In this document: positions 45,174 to 57,676 of the stretch, piece after piece | How the letters are laid out: each line of letters starts with the position of its first letter | How positions within the stretch are numbered: position 1 is the first letter of the stretch | Source: Triglochin maritima | Taxonomy: Eukaryota > Streptophyta > Magnoliopsida > Alismatales > Juncaginaceae | Assembly (NCBI GenBank): GCA_963682175.1 | Contig: OY821775.1 | Location: forward strand, 6,544,501 to 6,608,500 | Length of the DNA: 64,000 nucleotides | Direction of reading: 5' to 3' | Made by a program: the position numbers and the translations under genes | The notes under the pieces: generated by a model | Seen by the model: only the letters and a program-made list of their open reading frames with translations | Told to the model about the DNA's origin: nothing | Databases searched by the model: none

Positions 45174-46844
45174 TCAGCCGTGTGGATCGACCTCCCCATC
45201 TATAATGGCATGCCTCAACAACACAATCTCTTTCACCAGATTCCGGTAAGTGAATGGCCGGACAGCAGCCCTCAGGAACAATTCCGGAGGTATTCTGCTC
45301 GTCTTAACGCTCCTCTTCGGCCCCCGACGTTGCACCTTCTCCATCTCAACCTCATCTTTAATCAACATCGCCTCATCCTCCAAACCATCCACCTCCGGCT
45401 CAACCGCCATCTGCTTGCTTACTTCCTCCTCCTTAACCTTCCTCCTCCTTTTATCAGAAGCATCTACTCTCCTTTTAACGAAATTCTCCATCGCATCCGA
45501 ATTCTTCAAAGCCTCATCCCACTGCTTCTCCCAGTACTCCTTACTCTCCTCCGACGAATCCTCGACCTCTGTCTCCTCTCCAACATCAACCACGACATTG
45601 TTCTCGTCCTCATCCTCGAATTCATCCTCCAAACCGCTCTCCTCGCCGCTCTCCCCCTCACCCTCCTCAAGCTCAACCCAATCCACAACCTCACCATCTC
45701 CCCCCTCCCCATCACTCTCATCCGGCGCATCGCATCCAAGCTCCATCTCCTCCAACTTCGCCTTCCACTCCTGCGTGTACGGATGCAGCAACTCCACCGG
45801 ATGATTCTCGAGCAAAAACGCAAGACAAACCTTCTTCTCATCGTCCCCAAGCTTCTGATAAGCCCTCACAACATCATCCACAAACGCCTTCTGCCCGATC
45901 CTGACAATCTTACATAACCCGCCGAAGTAAGTACAAACATCAACAACCCTCCCACTCACATCCTTCACCTCAAACTCATAACTCTTTTCCGTTTCCGGAT
46001 CGAGAAGCGGCCCGAGCGATCGAAAAAACGAATCTTGCGGCTCGAATCGGCATTGATAAACCGGGCGCTTAACGTAGACGATATCCGGGCGCACCCACGC
46101 GGCGCATTGAGTGATCAGCGCCCGGGCCTTGTTCCCCAACCGAGCCATGAGGGACCACTTGTCGAGCCTCTTCCGAGGTCCGGCCTCGAGCGCGACTTCG
46201 GCAGCGAGAGTCCACTGCTCCCAGGGGGTCTCGGTCGGGCCCCACTTGGGGTGCCGGACGAAGACCCAGTAGTGCCGGAGTCCTACGGACGGATCGAAGG
46301 TCTTGATCCGTTCCCCGAAGTCGTTGGCCATGTCGAACTTCTCGATCTTCTCCCACTCCTCGTGGTTCTCGACTTCCTGGATTAGAGTGACGCGGTCGTC
46401 GGAGAAACGGCCGCGGATGGGGCGACCGACGACGACACCGCGCCAGGAGTAGGGGCCGTAGTGGCCGTACTTGAAGAAGTCGTGGGGGTGGCGGAGGGAG
46501 GGGTCGGAGGGGTCGGTGAGGAAGCGGACGGAGCGGTCGTAGCCGAGGCCGATCATGTTGAGTTCTTCTTCCGTGAAGTGGTCGGGGTGGTTGCGGGAGG
46601 TGGGGTTGGAGTGGCGGAAGAAGCGGTTCTCGGCGAGACGGCGGCTGCGTTTGCGGGCGTTTTGCTTGGCCTCGCGGCGGAGAGAGGAGTTGCCCTCCAG
46701 ACGGCCCGGAGGGGGTTTGGGCTTCTTACGGCCTGCGAGGGCGAGGATGGGGAAGTGGAGTGGGAGGGACGGTGGAGATTTGGAGGGGCTTTGGGGGATT
46801 CGGAGGGAGTAGTGGTGGGTGGAGGAGAGGAAGGAGGCGTTCAT
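45174..46844 (-). CDS. Plant protein of unknown function with a plastid-type presequence
   Basis: A single uninterrupted frame of 556 codons from the ATG at 46844. The frame stays open to 46967, but I start at MNASFLSSTHHYSLRIPQSP because it opens a Ser-rich, acid-poor stretch of about 50 residues typical of a chloroplast transit peptide. A basic region follows (REAKQNARKRSRR), then a conserved-looking core with Trp-rich phrases (HYWVFVRHPKWGPTETPWEQ, RLDKWSLMARLGNKARALI, CAAWVRPDIVYVKRPVYQCR, DVCTYFGGLCKIVRIG, NHPVELLHPYTQEWKAKLEE). The C-terminal part is a long acidic stretch (EEGEGESGEESGLEDEFEDE) followed by a Lys/Glu-rich tail. I know the type as a plant-specific family but cannot name it. 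No enzyme motif or membrane segment is seen. Codon use is GC-rich compared with the AT-rich flanks. Confidence 0.85.
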   Translation of the reverse strand: MNASFLSSTHHYSLRIPQSPSKSPPSLPLHFPILALAGRKKPKPPPGRLEGNSSLRREAKQNARKRSRRLAENRFFRHSNPTSRNHPDHFTEEELNMIGLGYDRSVRFLTDPSDPSLRHPHDFFKYGHYGPYSWRGVVVGRPIRGRFSDDRVTLIQEVENHEEWEKIEKFDMANDFGERIKTFDPSVGLRHYWVFVRHPKWGPTETPWEQWTLAAEVALEAGPRKRLDKWSLMARLGNKARALITQCAAWVRPDIVYVKRPVYQCRFEPQDSFFRSLGPLLDPETEKSYEFEVKDVSGRVVDVCTYFGGLCKIVRIGQKAFVDDVVRAYQKLGDDEKKVCLAFLLENHPVELLHPYTQEWKAKLEEMELGCDAPDESDGEGGDGEVVDWVELEEGEGESGEESGLEDEFEDEDENNVVVDVGEETEVEDSSEESKEYWEKQWDEALKNSDAMENFVKRRVDASDKRRRKVKEEEVSKQMAVEPEVDGLEDEAMLIKDEVEMEKVQRRGPKRSVKTSRIPPELFLRAAVRPFTYRNLVKEIVLLRHAIIDGEVDPHG

Positions 46845-46967
46845 GATTGGAGACCAGGCCAGACTGTGGGAAGGAAGGTAAGGGACTAATAAGGGGGTTT
46901 TGGGTTTTGGATAACCCCAAACTAGCAACGTGACAATAAGTCGGTGGAAATTGTCATATGTGACCAT

Positions 46968-49272
46968 AAAAATGAAATTTTAATTGATCTTAAGCTTAAG
47001 TGTAATCCGCATAATCCAACTGTTTTCAGTAGCTTCTGTCCAAGGATCTCACCCCAACCGTTTGAATGTTCGGATGGAGCTTCCGTTCCGTCGGTTTGTT
47101 GCGGTGGAATGACGAAAATGGCATTGTCTTCACAAATAAACAACAATCACAATTTTACGTTATCTCCACTCGACAACCACGATATGGTGGTCAGAAGTTC
47201 ATGGGCCGACGAACATTTTTGTGGATTTTATTGTTATTTGTTATTGGAATAAGATGAGATTATGTTTGAAATTGTTTGTTTCGAGGATGAATTTTGAGTT
47301 CTCAATTGATTTTGGAGGCATGAATTCTAGGTTCAACTTTTGAATAGGAAAGTGAAATCTTCATGGAAGTCAACCCTCCATGACCATCAAGGACAATTGT
47401 CACACTAAATCTGACTAGGATCCGCCCCTCTTAGTCGTTGACAATCTCCAAAACAACATGAAGATCGACAATCTCCATAACAACATGTAGATCGTCGTCT
47501 ACTGCAGATCGTTCCCTCAAATTCCGGAGCAAAAATATCGTATTTTTTCCAACATGAGCACCTCCAGGAAGATCCTAGGTGGTGAAGAGCAAGAGCTAGG
47601 TGACATCCAATCGATGCCTAGGTATATTATAATACATTCAAATTACAGAGGTGGATTAATTATTTTTAAAATTAACTATTTAGGTTTTTGTCAATTTACT
47701 TGTAATGGCGTCAGGACCGGAGACCTGGAAAAGAAAGCCCAAATGGTATACAAAACTGAGAAACAAGCAAAACAGCTTTCTTTGAGAGGCCAGCTAAATT
47801 TAAGCAAATTGATCGCTATGTTACAGTGCCAACGTCTCAGGCTCTCAGACGAGTAATGTGCCGTGGAAATATTAACACTTCACACTCCTTGATTATATCA
47901 TGCGATGATATTTTTGTATTCTGTCGGAACCCCTTGAGCTAGTTGCTGTTAAGGTTTATGCAATATAAACTCGTCCGTGATCAAAGGTTGTCTCACAAGA
48001 CAACCATGACTGCACTCTTCCAAAACGCTAAAAAAAATAACAATGAAAGCAACTGCTGAAATCTTATAGATTTTCGGCAAAAGAATGCAGATAGGAATTT
48101 TCATTATTTATTTTATTTAAACATAAGCACACCCAAATATCAGCATTTCTATCCGGTCGAAGAAGAAGAAATGGGTGGCAGTGTGAAAGCTGCTACTCCA
48201 TTTCTTAACTTCAACATTATTCGGAATAACTAGAAATGTAGATTTCGAGGTACAGACCAGAGAAATTATCATTTGATGTAGTACTGCAATTAAGTTCAGT
48301 GCAGCAAAGACAGAAGCCTAAAATTATAACTTGTCACTAATATGCACAACCACCATCTCTGCTTGTTACCACCATTACCAGCACATGAAGTTCGCTGCGA
48401 TGGTCTACAATTCCATCACAATACACTCTGCTGATATATGTTTGCACAATGATCAAGTAAGAAACACAAGTACTAGATAAAAAATAGAGGTGACTAAATT
48501 AATTTATCAAGCGAAAATAAAATTTATCCAACGCCCAATTGAGAGTATACCTGAGCCTCGCACAAGCAACAACACAAATCAGATGGGATCACTCAGCAAC
48601 CTGTACATCAGGGAGCATATTATCAGCGGCAAGTCAGAATTTTAAATTTGGAGTGTAGACCTCCAGTGTTTTGTTCCATTTACATATCAAATCACATTCA
48701 AAAAGTCATACAAAACGACCAATTGGAAACCGGTATCACGTAGTAACTCTTACACCAATAGAAATGTTCTTCAATGAAGGGCTTCAGGCTCCATGTTCAA
48801 ACTTAAAACTCGATACTTGGGAAAATATCATGGGCACCAAAGTTAAATTCGACTACATGCAAGTGCTTAATCTAAATTATCCAAAACAAACTTCAAAGTC
48901 ATAACATCCACAAAACAATCAACACCAACACTGTTTATAACATCTATTTAGTTTTATGATTCAACATCCTCCTGATGTTCTAGCCCATTAAAAAGTTTAA
49001 TGACTAGAGTTATCAGCAACAAGTCAAAGAGGTTCCCTGGATTGACATGTTATCCCTATACCATCGCCCAACTTGCAGGGAGCTGAAAACCAACTTCGAA
49101 TACTTAAAAGATGTCAGGGCAATCAATAGGATAAAGGTCTCCACCCTCACTTGTCAACTTCTAACACCACTGCTGCAAGTTTCCTCTTTCAGACAGGTAA
49201 ACCACCCTTGGCTCTTAACTTCTTGAATTAGACTATCTTGCCTTGTAAGGGATCCATGAAAACTTTTTTTGG
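46968..49272. other. Intergenic DNA, no gene recognised
   Basis: A frame of about 100 codons at 47554-47856 (+) has no recognisable domain. The part next to 49273 should include the 3' UTR of the CCDC124-like gene. No repeat or RNA gene is seen. Confidence 0.45.
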
Positions 49273-51063
49273 TCAATTTAAGTATACAACTAGACTATCT
49301 TGCCTGCTAGGAGTAAGAGAACGCCAGCGCATTGCTGCCAGACGAATATAATTATTGTGCTGCAAAATGTCCTTTGATGCATTGTTGAAAAAATACCGAG
49401 ATCTCTAATGTCTACTTATACATGTCAACTAACCATTTTTTTGCTTCACAATTATACCCACGAAATCACTAATAAATACCTGACCAGGAATGCCAATGCA
49501 CTAGCAAATACTAGATAATTATGGCAACTAAAGCGACAACTGATAATTATCTCCTGATTGCTTACTCTAAATTTTACCTGGTTAAGTGGATTATCTGGGG
49601 ATTTCTTCCACAATTTCCACACCATATCTCTGTACTGGTTCAGAGTCAAACCAGGCTTCTCCTCCTTCAGTTTGGGAAGCTCAGTTTCTTCAAAAGACTA
49701 CGAATCAAGGATTAAAAATGTTTACAAGTGAGTAGAGTAATTCATAACAAAAAAATGCACGTTGAAACGTCACAAAGGGAGAGTACTTCACTAATAAATG
49801 TAAAGAAAAGTTGTCATTCTTACTGATATGTGATTTCCCATGCTGAAACCAAACTATCTAGTGTACCATATTTTAACAGGCCTTGCAGTTAATTATAGAA
49901 AGATTTGGAAGCAAGAACCTTATTCTACACTATCGATGATCATGAGCCTTGGTTTGATTTGGGAAAATAGTATGCATCTGCACCTGAAATCATGGGAAGC
50001 CATAATTTGTCTTTTCACTATCCTTGCTCCAGTACCTTTATACTAATTTGTGATGAGTGTAAGGGAATAGCTTTCCAGCAAAACTAACGTGGACACCAAC
50101 CTTACGATAAAACCATAGAAATATCGTAGAAAAGGGCCAGGCCATGAGCCCACATATACAAGATGTTGGCTTCCCTAGTTCAATCTTAAGGACAGAAGGT
50201 AATTTGGGAGTCTAATTATATTCCGAAGGCTTATCTTTTCACCTTGTGAATATCAAGCAAGGAAATTTCACAAGTCCTAAACTTGCAACCTCGAATCTAC
50301 TTTCTCATGGAACTAAGCCATCAATTAAAATCAGAAAAAACTTGATCGAACCAATTCGAGAACTACGAACACCTCTCAGCAACATGAACCCTAACTAATC
50401 TAATGAACCTCCATAGTTAACATCTACACATCCAACCTTTCTACCATAAGACAACAATCAATCAATCAATCAATAAAAAACAATAAACAGAATTCCAATT
50501 ACCTTAAAGGATGCCTTGAGCCTCCTCTCGGGGTGCCGATCAGGCGGCAACCCGGTCTCCCCGATGGCTATCTTGGCGATCGCCTCCTCCACCGACCTGG
50601 CCTCAATAACATTCTCATCTCGATTGGTATTACTCACAAGCACCATCCTCTCATACTCCTCCTCCTCGGCCGTCCGACTCTGCTTTTTCTTCTCCGTCTC
50701 GGTCTTCCTCTCCAACCTGACCCTCTCCTCCTCCTTCCTCTTCTCCAGCTCCGCGCTGGTGACCTTGGGGACGGGGATCGAGACCCTGCTGGCCTTCTTG
50801 TCGGGCTTCTTCGCGGCCTTCTCGAGCTCGATCTGCTCCTGCGCGGCGAGGACGCGGTTCTCGGCCTTGCGGGCGGCGGCCTCGGCGCGCTTGGCGGCTT
50901 CCTCCTCGCGTTTCTTGGCGGCGCGGGACTTGGCACCCTCGGCTTCCTTCCAGTGCTGGTCCTCCTTCTCCCGGGCCTCCCGGGCCTTCCGGTCGGCTTC
51001 GGTGGTGGAGCGGCGCTCGCGTGCTGCCTCCGCCTTCGAGTTCACGCCCATCTTCTTCGGCAT
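49273..51063 (-). CDS. CCDC124: CCDC124/Lso2-like coiled-coil ribosome-associated protein
   Basis: Three exons: 50503-51063, 49578-49697, 49273-49359, about 255 residues. The start MPKKMGVNSKAEAARERRS matches the family start (MPKK, Ala/Arg-rich). A long charged coiled coil (EREKEE/KRAEAAARKAEN type) follows, then MVLVSNTNRDENVIEARSVE and HPERRLKASFK. Exon 2 carries the conserved C-terminal LTLNQYRDMVWKLWKKSPDN and PLNQ. The third exon (HNNYIRLAAMRWRS...) follows TTTTGCAG in the right phase, but I have no family match for it; the protein could instead end soon after PLNQ. Lso2/CCDC124 proteins bind ribosomes and help recovery from translational dormancy in yeast and animals; the plant role is inferred. 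The frame is open upstream of the chosen ATG. A 5-kb transposon end lies 118 bp upstream. Confidence 0.85.
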
Positions 51064-51627
51064 TGGGAATTGGGGTTTGTTGCGTTCATACGAGAAGATG
51101 AGACCGCTGGCTTGATGCTTCGGAACCGACTTCTGGTGGGGGTAAGGGTGGAGTCCTGGTTTAACCGGAATATATATATACAGAAATATTACGATGAGAC
51201 CGGGTCTTATTCTAAAAAAATGAGACTCCATATTTTCCGCCCTTAGATCTAGATCCAACGGTTGGTTTATCTAGCATTCAATTTATACAACCAAAGGATA
51301 ATATGGTAATCTCCATCTCAAGGATGACAACATCTCCCTCGACAACTCTTTCCGTCCCCTCGCCTTCGATCCATTCCTACACACTTCACCAACACATCGC
51401 CTCCCTTCTCAACCTTCCTCCTCCTCATCCTCCGCTGAACCCATCCCGCCTCTGCAGCAGCCCAATCGTTGCTCCACCTGTCAGAAGAAGGTGGGGTTTA
51501 TCGGCTTCAGCTGCCGCTGTTGGGAAACCTTCTGTGGGACCCACTGCTAAGCACCACCGCTGCGACTTCGACTTCAAGATGGAAGGGACTTCAAGATGTA
51601 TTAATTAATCGTGGCTATGATGCAGAA

Positions 51628-52186
51628 GTCATAGAAGATCATTAATCGTGGCTATGGCAATATCTATCACCCCCAACTCCCACCATGGATCAAGAAGTTA
51701 GCAATCTGGTTGGGGACGGGAAATCAAAGGTTGATCACCATACATCAGAACCCCCATAAGATCAAACCAGTCTCTGAAGTGAAAAAAATACTAGTTGTAG
51801 TTATAAGAATAGGTAGCATGAGCAACATGAAAACTACCTTACAATATCAAAAGTAGTTAAAAATTTATTTTCTTCACACAAAAAAGCAGCAACGGCAGCT
51901 AGTAAATTAGTCGTCCCAAGTAAACTACCAAACAAAGGAGGATCTAAAAGTACAAACTTCGTCACACCTTACAAATTCAAAATTTGTACTGAATCATGAT
52001 CATTAAGATGGAAACAACAGATCTATCATGATTAAGAAAAGGTTGTAAGACTAGCAAATCAACAAAAGTAAACAAGCAATTGAAGGGAGATTAAGAATCA
52101 TACACTTCCTTCTGCGCTATGACTTCAGCAGGGATTAACGATCTTATGGCAATTTCACGAATTCACGATTAATGATCTTCTATGAC
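51628..52186. repeat. Perfect 23-bp inverted repeat, about 510-bp loop
   Basis: The phrase beginning GTCATAGAAGATCATTAATC (51628-51650) recurs in reverse complement at 52164-52186. The phrase ATTAATCGTGGCTATG is also directly repeated at 51605 and 51641. Confidence 0.85.
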
Positions 52187-52994
52187 CTCAACAGACAACA
52201 GGGGTTTACAATGACTTGTGTTGTTTCTATGATGCAGAACAGAAATCACAAAAATAGAAATGGTTGAAGGTCTTGCTGTTAAGACTAATGTTCTATTTTG
52301 GACTAATGTATATTTTGGACTTATGTATATTCAAACGAGCTTCTTTTGAAGTTTTTCCCAATGTGGAAGTTAGTAAGCTTTTACTCTGCTGCTGTTGGTT
52401 TACTCTTTCGAAGTTAGTGATGGTTGTTTATGAATATAATTATGTGCTATTTTGTTTTTGACAATAATAAAGCATAATGGACGACTTCAATTCTTACACA
52501 TTTAATAACTTATGTTCAGTGCACATCATTTTTGTCCACTTCATTTGTATCTTTTTTCATTTCTCTTTTTAGTATATATATATATGATTATCAAATATTT
52601 ATTTTCCCATTTATCTTACACTTCTCGTCTGATGTATTTTTTGAACTAGGAATTCTTGAGTCTTTGAGCACAATGAGCAGTTTGATATAGAATTTAGGCA
52701 CTCGCGGACTTCATAAGGTGTAAATCAGATTCTTTGATCCTACTGAAACTTGTGCATTCCGTATAACATATTATTTCTACTCTAAATTTGAAATGTGCTT
52801 CTATTATTATTGTTTTATTAACATGTTCTACACCTACAGTTATTCTGTAGGATCGGCTAGATACAATTGTTTAGATTTATGTGGACATGCCTAACGCATT
52901 TTAGTTTCACTTAAATGGAGAAGTCGTGTGATTTTGATGTTTGGGTTGGGTGTCATTCCCTATAGGAAAGAGAGGGGGGAAAAGAGAAGTTGGA

Positions 52995-55446
52995 GATAGA
53001 AATGACATGGAACACTCTACAAAACTGCATCACTTTCTTAAATAAAACTTCCATTGAATACACATCTACATGCGTTCCATACACAATAGTATATGTTTCA
53101 TACACAAATATATCATTTCAATACACAATAGTATCATTTTATTACACAAGTTCAGACCCTAGTGTGTATTCCTGACACATTTCTATATTCAGACGCTAGT
53201 GTATATTCCCTATTGCTCCAAATTGTTTATTCCGAGTTTGTGATATATGCCAATTTTAATTCAACTCAAACTCCTATAATCACAAGAAAAGAAAACAAAA
53301 GAAAATCCATAATCCACAACAAGTCTGTCAAGCAATCTGTCACATAGGACTAAATTACTATATTAGGGGATGATTATGTGAGAGAAATGTGTAGATAATG
53401 ATACTTCTTAAAATGTGATCTTTTGTTTTAGATATATGATGAATAGCATTATATGAAATGAATTCATATCATATAAATAAATTTCTCTTCCCATGTTATG
53501 GTACTTCTTAGTTATTATGTTGGGTTGTTTATTTATATTGGACTATGTAGGTTCAATACTCAACATTATAAGTTTAATGCATAACTATATCATTTTAGTA
53601 CATAATTTTATCATTTTATTACACAAGTTCAAGAATTCTTTAATTTATATAAATCATCATTAAAATACACAATTGCATTATAAGTTGAATATAATGTTGT
53701 GTTGTTTAATATGGTTTGGTTTGTCTATTGCATATTTTGGTTAGAGAACATTTTGGAAAAATTATTATTAAAATACACAATTGCATTATAAGTTTAATAT
53801 ACACAACTCTAAAAGTTTAATATACAACTGCATCATTACAATACACAACCGCGTCACTTTCGTTAATAAAGCTTCCAGTGAATACACATCTATATGTGTT
53901 CGATACACAACAGTATATGTATAATTCAGTTGGTTGTCGTCGGAGAGGAAGAAGTAAGCAACATATGATTCTAAAAGAGATACGTACATAAACATGAATT
54001 GTTGATCATTGTGAAGGAAATGAAGTAGATGGAGGGTTTATGTTGTTGTACATGGTATGAGAGTTAAGACATTGATTGGTGTTGGGGAGAGAGTGTTTGA
54101 TTTTGTATATTTTTGTGACCAGACATATAGATGATTAATTGAAATCAATTTAGGAAGCTTGTGGACATCCCCTCTTAAGCCTACCATAAATGCTAACAGG
54201 CTCACATAAGACTAAATTACTATAATATGATATATATTTATATTGGAAAGAGAGATGTTGGATATAGAAATGACATAGAACACTGTACAAAACTACATCA
54301 CTTTCTTAAATCTCTACAAAACTACATCACTTTCTTAAATAAAACTTATAGTGAATACACATCTATATGCGTTAAATACACAATAGTATATGTTTAATAC
54401 ACCAATATATCATTTCAATACACAATAATATCATTTTATTACACAAGTTCAACAACTTCACAAAAACTCATTCACAAGATCTGTCAAGCAACAAAAACAT
54501 TTTTGAAAATCTCTCAAGCAATATGTAATTATCAAACCATACAAGTCTACACATATAAGGAATTTCTAAGTAAGGAAAATATCATATGGAACCATATTAC
54601 ACATTCATTAATAAAAAAAACCCACGAATGAAGAATGACAATCACTTTCAACACAATGACTTCCATAAATCGTCATCCAACAAATCAGATTCATATAAGA
54701 ATCTAAAATACATAGGATTGTCGATCCTCCAAAACTCAACTTTCAAACACAACCACACACAAATTACTCATTGCTAGTCAATTCCCTAAGCCTTACAATG
54801 CATCTCATATCAAAATTTGTAATTTTATTATCATACATGCTACCAACTCAATGATCACATCACAAATTTGGTTATTGAGTCAATATTTAAAAAACAAGAC
54901 TCTGAGCACTACAATCTCCTCCCAACTAAAACTAAAAATACATCCAACCAAAAGTATCCAACATACTCATTTCTTCAACTAAAACTAAAAATTGTACCTT
55001 TAAACTCAAACTCGCACCTCAAGACCTTTCCCATCAGTACCATACCATGTTGTTGTATATGATATGGGAGTTAAGGCATTGATTTGTGTTGGGGAGAGTG
55101 GAAATTTTGATTTTGTATATTTTTGTGATCAGACATATAAATGATTAATTGAAGTCAACTTAGGAAACTTGTGGACATTCCCACTTAAGTCTACCATATA
55201 TGCTAACGGACTCACATGAGACTAAATTATTATAATAGGACATATTTTTCTATAGGAAAGAGAGAAAAATGAAAGAGAGATGTTCGAGATAGAAATAACA
55301 TGAAGCACTCTAAAAAATTGCATCACTTTCTTAAATAAAACTTCTAATGAATACACATCTATATGCGTTCAATACAGAACAGTATATGTTTAATACACCA
55401 ATATTTCATTACAATACACAACGGTATCATTTTATTACACAAGTTC
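52995..55446. repeat. Repeated 150-bp motif and a 1-kb tandem duplication
   Basis: A motif containing TGCATCACTTTCTTAAATAA, GAATACACATCTA, ATAGTATATGTTT and TATCATTTTATTACACAAGT occurs near 53010-53155, 54285-54450 and 55310-55445, with a partial copy at 53800-53930. The larger block 54027-54450 is duplicated at 55046-55446 (shared GTTAAGRCATTGATTRGTGT, GACATATARATGATTAATTG, CTTGTGGACAT). It is noncoding. Confidence 0.85.
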
Positions 55447-56203
55447 TCTGGAACGTATAACCGGATCTGAACACTACACCTAACAGAAATAAGTAGTAGA
55501 AAAATGATATTTTGCAGAATCATGCAAGTTCAATTCAACCCCATTTTGAGCAGACAAAAGAGAAAATAAATAGAAGCTCAATCAAATCCTTCAAATGCAA
55601 CCAAAACCTCGAGAAATCTCGCGAAACTTACAACGAATACATGACTCGAAAAAATATTATTTTGAAACACTAAACCAAAATTCCAGCAAAATTTTCCAAT
55701 TTAACCTCATTTCCAGCAGACACAAGATCTAAGCACCGCAACATCCAAACACACCACGCCAAAATCAAAACAAACTTCACAAATCCGACCTACTCGACTA
55801 CTACCTAAACACCAAATAACTCAACAAACCACGCATAAATCTCGTACGAATCTCCAAATCCAAACTTGATTAACTCCCTCATGGTTGTCAATGGTTTGGT
55901 GAGATGGGGAAGGAGGGGAGGAGAGTGGAGGTCGATCTTCTATCGTCTTTTGGAAGATTGCTGGAGGGGAGGAAGGAGGATGGGATGAGTGTGATTGGGA
56001 AGGAACGAAAGAGGGAGGAAAAAAGGAGACGTGATGGGTGCGTATGGGAAGGAATGAGGGGAGGTAAAAGAAGGATGTGGTGATTACGAAACTACTCTTT
56101 TTCTTTTTCACCGTTAGATTAGATCTTGATGGTGTATGTTTGGGGTCTCATTATATTAAATTGAGACCTAGTATCATTCTAATATCACCTTATATATATA
56201 TAT

Positions 56204-56398
56204 TCTCTAGTAAGTCTATGACTTAATTTTTCTAAATTAAGCCCCACAATATCCACCACTTATTTTTCAAATTGTAAGGTAGATTAAGAAAAAAACGGTT
56301 ATGCTAATGAATGGTGAGATTAACTGTAAATAAGATCTAATGATGAGATTGTAGGAGACTTAAACTAAATTTGATGAGCTCTGAACTTACTAGAGTTT

Positions 56399-56400
<2 letters not shown>
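56204..56400. mobile_element. Small MITE, about 200 bp
   Basis: CTCTAGTAAGT (56205-56215) is inverted as ACTTACTAGAG (56385-56395), with further subterminal symmetry (CTAAATTAAG against CTTAAACTAAATTT). It lies between TA-rich tracts, so a TA duplication would be hidden. Confidence 0.6.

Positions 56401-56401
<1 letters not shown>

Positions 56402-56437
<36 letters not shown>
56402..56437. repeat. (TA)n microsatellite
   Basis: About 18 TA units directly after the small MITE. Confidence 0.95.
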
Positions 56438-56439
<2 letters not shown>

Positions 56440-57671
56440 AAATTTTGTAGAATTTTCAAAGTGGAAAATTACGTTGTAGTATTTTTATAAGTGAGTTGGA
56501 ATTTGTAAAGATGGTAAAAATATTAATTGAGAATTTGTTAATTTAATTTAAATTGGAGTCTAATCAACTGTCTTTTTATTTGTATACGAAAGAATCAAGA
56601 ATGGGCGAAACCCAAAGAGGTCAAAAATACAATGGTCGAAATCACATAATATTTTCAAAATGTAAGCCTAATTCCAAAGTTGACGGATCAAAATCGTGAA
56701 GGATAAAAAACCCAACGGGACTCTTAACACTGTGGCCCCGCACTGCACATGGGACGAGTTAAACTTGTCAATTCATGATCCGTCTTGTCTTGTTTATGAT
56801 GGGTAGCATTCGAAGATTTTAACATAGATCGAGGGTGTGTTTGCGTTGCATGAGTTTTCAAGAAGGGTCGAAACCTCAAAACCCATTTGTCATCCAAAAT
56901 AAACTGTTCTAGATGTTGGATTTTGAGTCTTCAGTTGTCATTTTAGCTTGTAATTTGTGTTTTGCAAAACACCAATCAGCACCAGTGTTTTGTGAAACGC
57001 AAAAATCATTCAATAATAGCCCTAACTAACTTCCTTGTTTATATTTTCCAACACTTTGAGTTTAGATATTTGAGTTTTAAATTTTCATAAAAGCTTTTAT
57101 CAAAACTCAATATTTTTCAAAACTCAAAATCCAAATAAGTATGAGATTTGAGATTTGCAATTAACCACAAAACACTAAGGATTCAGCTTGTCGTGTAAGA
57201 TCAATACATCGATCAAGAATCAAAGAATGACTAATTGAAAGGTATCGATGAAATTTAGATCCATTTAAAAGATGCAAAACAAAGTCTTCCGACAAATATG
57301 ATATTAAAATCGCTTTTCCAAAAAAATAATAATAAATAAACCATTTACAAGATACAAATGAAGCTTCTCCGACGAAAATTAATAGATATTAGTAGATAAA
57401 ATAACTCCTAATCGACCGAGGTACTCCCTTACGGCAATATATTATTACTCTATGAGTCTATGTTGCGATTTCGTAATAGACATGTGAGTTATCTTATATT
57501 GAATGCACATTAGGATGATATCTTGAAAATTAACTTTGCCTCTAAAATCGAAGTTGGATTAACACAATTGACTTTTTAGTTTAGTATTAAAGTCAATAAA
57601 ACAAAGATTACATTAATACACTCGACCGTATTTGGTTTGTCATTAGTTGAATGCAAACAAAGAAGCAAACT
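56438..57671. other. Intergenic DNA, nothing recognised
   Basis: AT-rich. No gene, RNA or element ends are seen. Confidence 0.5.
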
Positions 57672-57676
57672 CTTAA

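Larger units (their letters stand above)
51181..56191. mobile_element. 5-kb element with inverted ends and 9-bp TSD (MULE-like)
   Basis: The left end from 51181 (AAATATTACGATGAGACC, GGTCTTATTC, AATGAGACTCC) is matched in reverse complement by the right end (GATATTAGAATGATAC, AGGTCTCAATT, AATGAGACCCC) at about 56130-56191. Identical ATATATATA lies at 51172-51180 and 56192-56200, as expected of a 9-bp target duplication, though it is low-complexity. No transposase is seen. Contents are a + strand frame at 51303-51608 with a Ser/Pro-rich, presequence-like start, a 23-bp inverted repeat, and several copies of a 150-bp motif. A Pack-MULE-like, non-autonomous element is the best guess. Confidence 0.6.

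Noticed and set aside
45165..45917. Plus-strand 250-codon frame
   Set aside because: It is antisense to the plastid-type protein gene on the minus strand, Leu/Pro/His-rich with no domain; a shadow of the real frame.
47554..47856. 100-codon plus-strand frame
   Set aside because: No domain, no splice support and no similarity I can name; it is too short to call.
50516..51246. Two long plus-strand frames
   Set aside because: Antisense shadows of the GC-rich CCDC124-like exon.
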